Below, in pieces: positions 57,670 through 64,000 of a DNA stretch of 64,000 nt. The position numbers and the translations under genes are program-made. The stretch comes from Holothuria scabra (Eukaryota > Echinodermata > Holothuroidea > Aspidochirotida > Holothuriidae). Numbering within the stretch: position 1 is the first letter of the stretch; the number at the start of each line of letters is the position of its first letter. The notes beneath the pieces are model-generated. The model searched no databases. It saw only the letters and a list, made by a program, of their open reading frames with translations, and was not told where the DNA came from. The stretch covers positions 47,583,082 to 47,647,081 of the forward strand of contig CM074193.1 of assembly GCA_037179385.1 (NCBI GenBank), given 5' to 3'.

Positions 57670-59690
57670 GGTGATGTAAATGACAATGCATTGCCATACC
57701 ACCCGCTTTATGTTGCTGAGCTCATGCAACATGTTTGAGATATTTTTGTCATTATTTTTATGGGACTGTTATGTTACTTTCCTCTATTTGTTGATTTTGC
57801 ATTGTGAAATGTTGCGTGATTGATCACGCTAGAGGTCGCACTTTGAGAAAATTCTTTTACAATATGAATCTGCCAACAAAATGAGAATGAGCCCCACACA
57901 CACTACTTGGGTTTATACATGCCTCTCCCCATATGCTGCTAGCAAATAGTTAAGAAGGTTCTGTAGGTTTGGGTGGCACTGCAAAACATTGGTAATGGTA
58001 CTATCAGGAACACAGAACCAGTATTGTGGACAGTATTGCTTCTCAACAAAGGTAGGAGAGTTGAGCAAGGAGGAGTCAAAACAGTGCGCAACCACGCACT
58101 CATGTAATCCTGTACATTAATACAACTGGGTTCATGATTACCTTAATCACTGTGCAGAAACCTCTGCTTTCCCTTCATTTAACACAATTCTTCTTTGATG
58201 AATACCATCATTTTCAACCTTCACATAAAGTATTGAAAAAGTATAACTAACTAAAGGTGTCTCATTTTTAAGCATTGGCTAATAGAGTATGTGCAGCATT
58301 GAAAACATTGTTTTGTCTGGGACCCATGTGCTGGGAAAACTTAGTGTCCTACTCATACAAGATTACATGGCAATTCATGTGCAACATAACATATTGCTGT
58401 GTCATGTATGGTTGGATGTTATTGCACATGCTTTTTAGGCATCCACACTTAAGTTTGTTACCAACAGGAATGTCACTGCCAACTGCCATGAACATGTCAT
58501 TGTACTTAGGACTTTTTAGTGTGTGTATTTACATACAAACAGCAACTCCCTGCAAAGACTACGGCGAGAATAGTCAAAACATACTATGGACCTGTGAACA
58601 ATGCAGTTAATGATTTGATTGTACAGAGCGGTGGAACTGTCAAGCTTCCTGAAATTGAAAAGTAGTGACTGTTCCATAATTTGTAAAATGTGAACCTCGA
58701 TTTATGATTTTATGTCAAAGGGATATTTTATATAGAACTTCAGAAGAAACAATAGAATGATATGATCACTTAAATTACAGGTTCTATGCTTTCCCTCATG
58801 AATAGTGCATAAAACATTGCGTGGCTAACATACAGTGATATATGGTGATATTGCAGAAGAAAGGATATTAATTTCATTTCAGTTTTGGCATGGGTATTGA
58901 TGATATTTGTGTTAAATGTTTTCATCATTACACATCCGTACACAGTTATTTTCGTTGGGGGTTAAAATGAGTGCCAGTAATTTTTTTGAGTACTGGAAAA
59001 ATTTGCAAGAACCATTAGTAACCCACCAAATATCTTCGGTATTTTATTTATGCGGGCCACCAGTACCAGTACCAGTGAATACTGGTATACTACCCAACAC
59101 TTCAGTGAACCTTGTCAAACATTACCAACCCAATATGGTGAATACTTTCTGATACATCAGCAACAGTCACGGATGATGGTCAGCAGCTTCATCACAGATT
59201 ATCAGCAAACACTGCAGGTATGTCACCTAATATCAAAAGGACTTTTGCAAAACCATCACTGTTGCTAATTTTTATGGGATTGCTTCACTATCTTTCACAA
59301 GGCATCACAAAATTTTTCCTCATCTCAAACCAATTGTTGATTCCTATATTCCAGTCCGACTGAGTTTAAGCTAGAACATGCCTGAATTGTTTGTCTGATG
59401 GAAGGTAATGGATTAAAAACTGCAAATGTAGGATACTTATTACATGTATAAATAATTTGATAGTGATGTGATCCTTAGAAAATTCTCAAGTAGTAATAAG
59501 CACCTGCTGCAAGGAATACACTGATAGTTTCTTTGTGCAATAACCCCTGTAATTTATATAATCACATCCATTATAACTTTTCTTTTAGCAAATGCAAGCT
59601 GACAAGCTTCACTCACAAGTGAGCTAGTACTCTATACATGTACCCCATGTGATAGAGAGCTATAATAAAACCGAGAAACACCATGTCAAT
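57670..59690. other. Intron sequence, nothing recognised
   Basis: About 2 kb without tandem arrays. Frames at 57913-58095 (minus), 58275-58610 and 58916-59268 (plus) do not resemble ANTH or any family I know and lack convincing splice sites in the host frame. Confidence 0.45.
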
Positions 59691-59734
59691 CAGATCCAAC
59701 AACATGCCCTGCACAACTCATCATGCATTATTGC

Positions 59735-60295
59735 TATCCACAATGCAATTACATTTTGTAATGATGCAACTTTAAGAAGGTTAGCATGCCCTCCCCAATT
59801 ATATTTTGTAATGATTCAACTTAAAGAAGGTTCACATGCCCTCCCCAATTACATTTTGTAATGATGCAACTTTAAGATGGTTAACATGCCCTCCCCAATT
59901 ATATTTTGTAATGATTCAACTTTATGAGGTTAGCATGCCTTCCTCAATTACATTTTGTAATGATGCAACTTTAAGAAGGTTAGCATGCCCTCCCCAATTA
60001 TATTTTGTAATGATTCAACTTAAAGAAGGTTCACATGCCCTCCCCAATTATATTTTGTAATGATTCAACTTGAAGAAGGTTCACATGCCCTCCCCAATTA
60101 CATTTTGTAATGATGCAACTTTAAGATGGTTAACATGCCCTCCCCAATTACATTTTGTAATGATTCAACTTTATGAGGTTAGCATGCCTTCCTCAATTAC
60201 ATTTTGTAATGATGTAACTTTAAGATGGTTAACATGCCCTCCCGAAATACATTTTGTAATGATGTATCTTGAAGAAGGTTAGCATGCCTTCCCCA
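59735..60295. repeat. 50-bp tandem repeat, about 11 copies
   Basis: Units read CATGCCCTCCCCAATTACAT, TTTGTAATGATGCAACTTTA, AGAAGGTTAG. Each carries the short palindrome ATTACATTTTGTAAT. Substitution variants (ATTCAAC/ATGCAAC, AAGATGG/AAGAAGG) alternate, hinting at a higher-order pattern. Confidence 0.93.
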
Positions 60296-60394
60296 AAAAG
60301 ATGCAAATGTGAATTTTTAAGATGGTCAGTCATCACCAAAGTGGGCACACCTACAGTGTTCTCCATTCTATTTGTTTTTTGGGGTGCTAAAACA

Positions 60395-60885
60395 CGTAAT
60401 GCCTGGCTCCATCAAAGGCTACCTCAGGACTGGGTCCCATCATTTTTATTTTACATAAATGGAATGCTCATGGGTTCAATCATTTCTATTTTACATAAAT
60501 GGAATGTAATGCCTGGCTCCATCAAAGGCTTCCTCAGGACGGGGTCCCATTATTTTTATTTTACATAAACGGAATGCAATGCGTGGCTCCATCAAAGTCT
60601 ACCTCAGGACTGGGTCCCATCATTTTTATTTTACATAAATGGAATGCTCATGGGTTCAATCATTTCTATTTTACATAAATGGAATGTAATGCCTGGCTCC
60701 ATCAAAGGCTTCCTCAGGACGGGGTCCCATTATTTTTATTTTACATAAATGGAATGCAATGTGTGGCTCCATCAAAGGCTACCTCAGGACTGGGTCCCAT
60801 CATTTCTATTTTACATAAATGGAATGAAATGCCTGGCTCCATCAAAGGCTATCTCAGGACTGGGTCCCATCATTTCTATTTTAAA
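60395..60885. repeat. 70-bp tandem repeat with 41-bp partial units
   Basis: Units contain GCCTGGCTCCATCAAAGGCT, ACCTCAGGACTGGGTCCCAT, CATTT.TATTTTACATAAAT, GGAATG. Partial units with TCATGGGTTCAATCATTTCT recur near 60467 and 60647, giving a higher-order period of about 180 bp. The array runs straight into R1 copy C. Confidence 0.92.
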
Positions 60886-63800
60886 GGCTAAGTGATTCCT
60901 TGCCATATGATATATTGTAATGATGAACATGGATGCCCACATGACAAGCATGAGATCCCTTACAAATACTGAGGTATACTAGTAAGGCCAAAACCAATTT
61001 AAGATCATGCGACCCAAAATGGTCTTTGACCCTCACGTAAAACAATAGGGAACAAGTACCTAAAAAGACCATCAACATGCGAAATATGAGCAATTCACAA
61101 ACTGAGGATGAGATCCCTCCACAGTTCAATAACCACATAAAAATGTCATGTCTTCAAGGTTTTGCCCTTTTGAGACTCCAACCTTTGACCTCCACAAACA
61201 AGAGAAATCTCCCACGCAGTTATGATGCTCGTAAACTATGTTGTCTATTAACTTGATAAAGAGATATTTTTGAAACATGCTCCTTTAAATCAAAATTTTG
61301 GGTATTGAGATGTTGTCTATTAACTTGATAAAGAGATATTTTTGAAACATGCTCATTTAAATAAAGATTTTGGGTATTGAGGATAGCTCTCTATATAATG
61401 ATGTCTCTATGATCCAAAAAGTTGACTGCATTGAGGTTAGTGTTACAACAAGCCCTAATCCTAATAGTTATCCATAAATTGAAACATGCAGTAGAAAAAT
61501 CTCAACAGAAAGGTGTAACCTTGGCTATTAGTGGTGGTCCTTTTGTATTTGTTTTTTTGGTGTAATCTGCCCCTTTCTGACAAAAAGAAGTAACTCACAT
61601 TTTCAATATTTTGAGTTATTTACCAAAACGCGTTTCCTTAAAGCCAACAGAAATGCTTCTACATGGCACAAGGACACCTGCTATAAGTAACTGAACAATT
61701 TATAACTTAAACATTGGAAAATATTTTTTTCCTGAAATCTATTGCAAAAGCGGACTAATGTGATCTACATCCTTTTGTGAGAAAACAATATCCATGTGAA
61801 CACATGCAGTTTTCTGACAGATAGAAGTATGATCTTTTATGTTTAATTTCAATATTCTGTCATATTTTTTAATAGAAAATGTTTTGTTTTGTTTTGTTTT
61901 ATATAGGAGATAATGTAAAAGTTGATTACCAAGATTTTCAATGTGGATTACTTCTTTTTGTTAGAAAAAAATCAGTTAAAATATTCCTTACAATATCTGG
62001 CAGAAAGAAGTACAAGCCACTGCTTCTTTTTGTCAGAAACAGTTCGGTCAAAACAATTCTTGTATTTTCTGATAGAAAGAAGTAAAAGCCCTTTGCTTCT
62101 CTTTGTCAGAAACAGTGTAGTGAAAATAATAGTTGTACTTTCTGACAGAAAGGAGTACAAGCCATTGCTTCTTTTTGTCTGAAAAGAATGCAGTTTTCCA
62201 TGTGGGTTACTTCTTTTCTTGGCTGATTATCTCAGGAAGTAGACTATATGTTAGAATATTTAATACCTGAAAATTTAAGTTTCAGTAAGAGAAAAAAGAA
62301 TATGAAATAAAATCAATTTTGAAAAAATGTGGATTACTTCTTTTTGTCAGAAAGGGGCAGTAATGCCCTTCCCAATGACTATGATGTCCTTGAAAATTAA
62401 CAAAAAATGGGAACCATATTAATCCAGAAATTAAAAAGATTTGCAATTTGCCTTAAATTGTCTGCTTGTAGGAACACCACATAAAAGAGTACAAGTCAAG
62501 TGTGCTTTGCTTGATACACAGTAGATACTATTATGCTTGTTTTGATTACCTGAACAACAGTACTTTCTGAAAAACAAGCTTTACTGAGAGGGCTAAATAA
62601 GTGTCAGACACTATCTCTAGACGGGTAGAAAATGGTTAAATCCATTGAGCTGAATGATTCAATGAGAAAACCCCTCAGGACACTGTGGCAGTCAAATGTG
62701 ATGAATTAGGTAAGATAACAGTGACCAGCAATTTTCACAGATTCTGGTGGGTCAGTTACAATTTGATTCATTCAATTAGGCAATCCCAGTTCAAGCATGC
62801 TCAAGGGTATTTGATCCAAATGATCAGTTATTTAGTTCTTTTTATAAAACTAATTATACCCATGGTGTATTTAATTATCTAGTTCTCACATGTCCTTACA
62901 AAGACAGTGGCACAAGGTTTGTCTATAACTTTTAACAATCTTTGATACTAAATTTAATGTTATCTGCATTTTTTCTTTAGGATTATGGAAGAAACAATGT
63001 TTGTATGTTCTAAAAGAAATTTTGGGCATCATAGAGAGCACTTGATCTGTTCAAAGTTTATACTTATGAAGTTCCCCACTGAACAATTCCTCTGCTTTGT
63101 GGGCATAGAAGCTTTCTCCAATATGTTCAGACTATGTCCCCAAATAACCGTCATACAGCCTTTGATTAACTCACATGTTCCAGACACTGCTAGAAACTTC
63201 CACTTAAGAGGAGGAAATATATTTCATGAGATTCTATAGGCCGAGATACTTATGGCAAAATCAGCATACCTATGACAAAGATAAATTAACTAACATGTCA
63301 GCCTGATGAACAGTTTTTTCCTTTTTAACTTTTTCAGATTTCGTTCTACCCACTTACTCTTATGCGTATTAAAACTGGCACTAAATGTTATAGGGCAAAA
63401 CTTCAAACCAAAATCAACATAAATACTGTACCAAATGCACTTTAGACGTCCTTAATACAGTGACATTGCTTCAGTACATATTTTGAATTACCCAACTTGA
63501 TCATTTACATAATGAAGTGGATTCCAAAAGCTTACCAGATGCATCTTACATTAGCCATGCCATTCAAAACTCTTAACCCCATGCATTAATGAATATTAAC
63601 CCTAACAATTACCCTCTTTGTGAAATAGCATGTGCAAGGTTTAACCTCTGATGAACCTAGATGACCTTTGACCTCCAGTAAAAACAATAGGGATCATCTA
63701 CTTAATATGGACAATCCACATGCTATGTATAAGAGCCCTCACAGTTACCTTCCTTGAGATACAGTGTTTACAAGGTTTTGATCTTTTTACCTCTGGTGGC

Positions 63801-64000
63801 CCCAAATGACCTTTGACCTTCACCAAAAACAATAAGGATCATCTACTCAATATGGGCAATTCGCATGGTAAGTATGAGATCACTCACATTTTTCCTTCTG
63901 GAGATATCGTGTTTACGAGCTATTTCCAAGGTATTTACCATTTGACCCCTGGTGACCTCAAACCAACTTTGACCTCCACCAAAAACAATAGGGATCATCT
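60885..64000 (+). repeat. Dispersed repeat family R1, copy C (continues past window)
   Basis: Closely matches copy A from GGCTAAGTGATTCCTTGCC on, with a small internal duplication (TAACTTGATAAAGAGATATT at 61249 and 61320) and the 794-bp element at 61567-62360. A splice-acceptor-like TTTTTTCTTTAG near 62980 precedes an 84-codon open frame (62985-63239) that is interrupted in copies A and B. The tail has satellite-like units with DR1 sites near 63662 and 63806 and runs off the window. Confidence 0.85.
61567..62360. mobile_element. 794-bp TIR element with internal subterminal repeats
   Basis: Perfect 27-bp terminal inverted repeats begin CTGCCCCTTTCTGACAAAAA and continue GAAGTAA; similarity extends further with mismatches. 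The 4-bp direct repeat TAAT flanks it (61563-61566, 62361-62364). R1 copy A at 12505-12520 shows the empty site GGTGTAATGCCC with one TAAT. The interior has several inverted and direct copies of the terminal motif (CTTCTTTTTGTCAGAAA; TTTCTGACAGAAAGAAGTA) between 61948 and 62190. No transposase is encoded. Confidence 0.9.

Noticed and set aside
57913..59268. Possible ANTH exons upstream of 56198
   Set aside because: Frames at 57913-58095, 58275-58610 and 58916-59268 do not resemble ANTH helices, and two are on the wrong strand.

Overview
This is a eukaryotic window from an animal genome. It is AT-rich and intron-dominated, with GT-AG introns of up to about 17 kb, a tRNA-derived SINE family, Penelope-like retroelements and many minisatellites. 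The repeat mix suggests a marine invertebrate, possibly a deuterostome, but the species cannot be fixed from the sequence alone. No rRNA gene, intact tRNA gene, CRISPR array or bacterial operon is present.

The one host gene I can support lies on the minus strand. Nine short exons between 56198 and 5641 can be read. Their splice phases agree from one exon to the next, and together they encode about 347 residues of a clathrin assembly protein of the PICALM/AP180 (SNAP91, insect LAP) family. The first visible exon is the end of the ANTH domain. The rest is the disordered, endocytic-motif-rich tail, with two NPF motifs, a conserved (D/E)-x-ESVFG block and a conserved SDLDS...L..NL block. The ANTH exons should lie beyond 64000. 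The final exon was not found and is either before position 1 or unrecognised in 1-5640.

Layout, low to high coordinates: 1-5640, 3' region with a 46-bp hairpin minisatellite (2.1-3.5 kb) and a 62-bp array; 5641-5794, last visible exon; 5.8-22.7 kb, a 17-kb intron holding a TA-flanked element with a 1.5-kb insert, a satellite rich in nuclear-receptor-type half sites, repeat families R1 and R2, a G-tract array, a 60-bp array and a 113-bp array; 22.7-25.7 kb, three exons; 26.1-31.6 kb, a 98-bp satellite interrupted twice by the same 1.5-kb composite element; 32-34.7 kb, R1 copy B, a SINE and a 108-bp array; 35.8-37.9 kb, three exons including a 33-nt microexon and a decayed duplicate exon; 39.4-41 kb, an inverted copy of the 1.5-kb repeat; 42-47.4 kb, two adjacent Penelope-like elements; 48.2 kb, one exon; 49-53.7 kb, CpG-richer repetitive DNA; 54-56.1 kb, a second 60-bp array ending next to the exon at 56.1 kb; 57-60.9 kb, SINE and three more arrays; 60.9-64 kb, R1 copy C carrying a clean TIR element.

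The most unusual material is the architecture of the repeats: a composite element duplicated together with satellite units, a foldback element whose empty site is visible in a paralogous repeat, satellites that repeat DR1-like nuclear-receptor sites, and long inverted repeats bracketing internal exons of the host gene.
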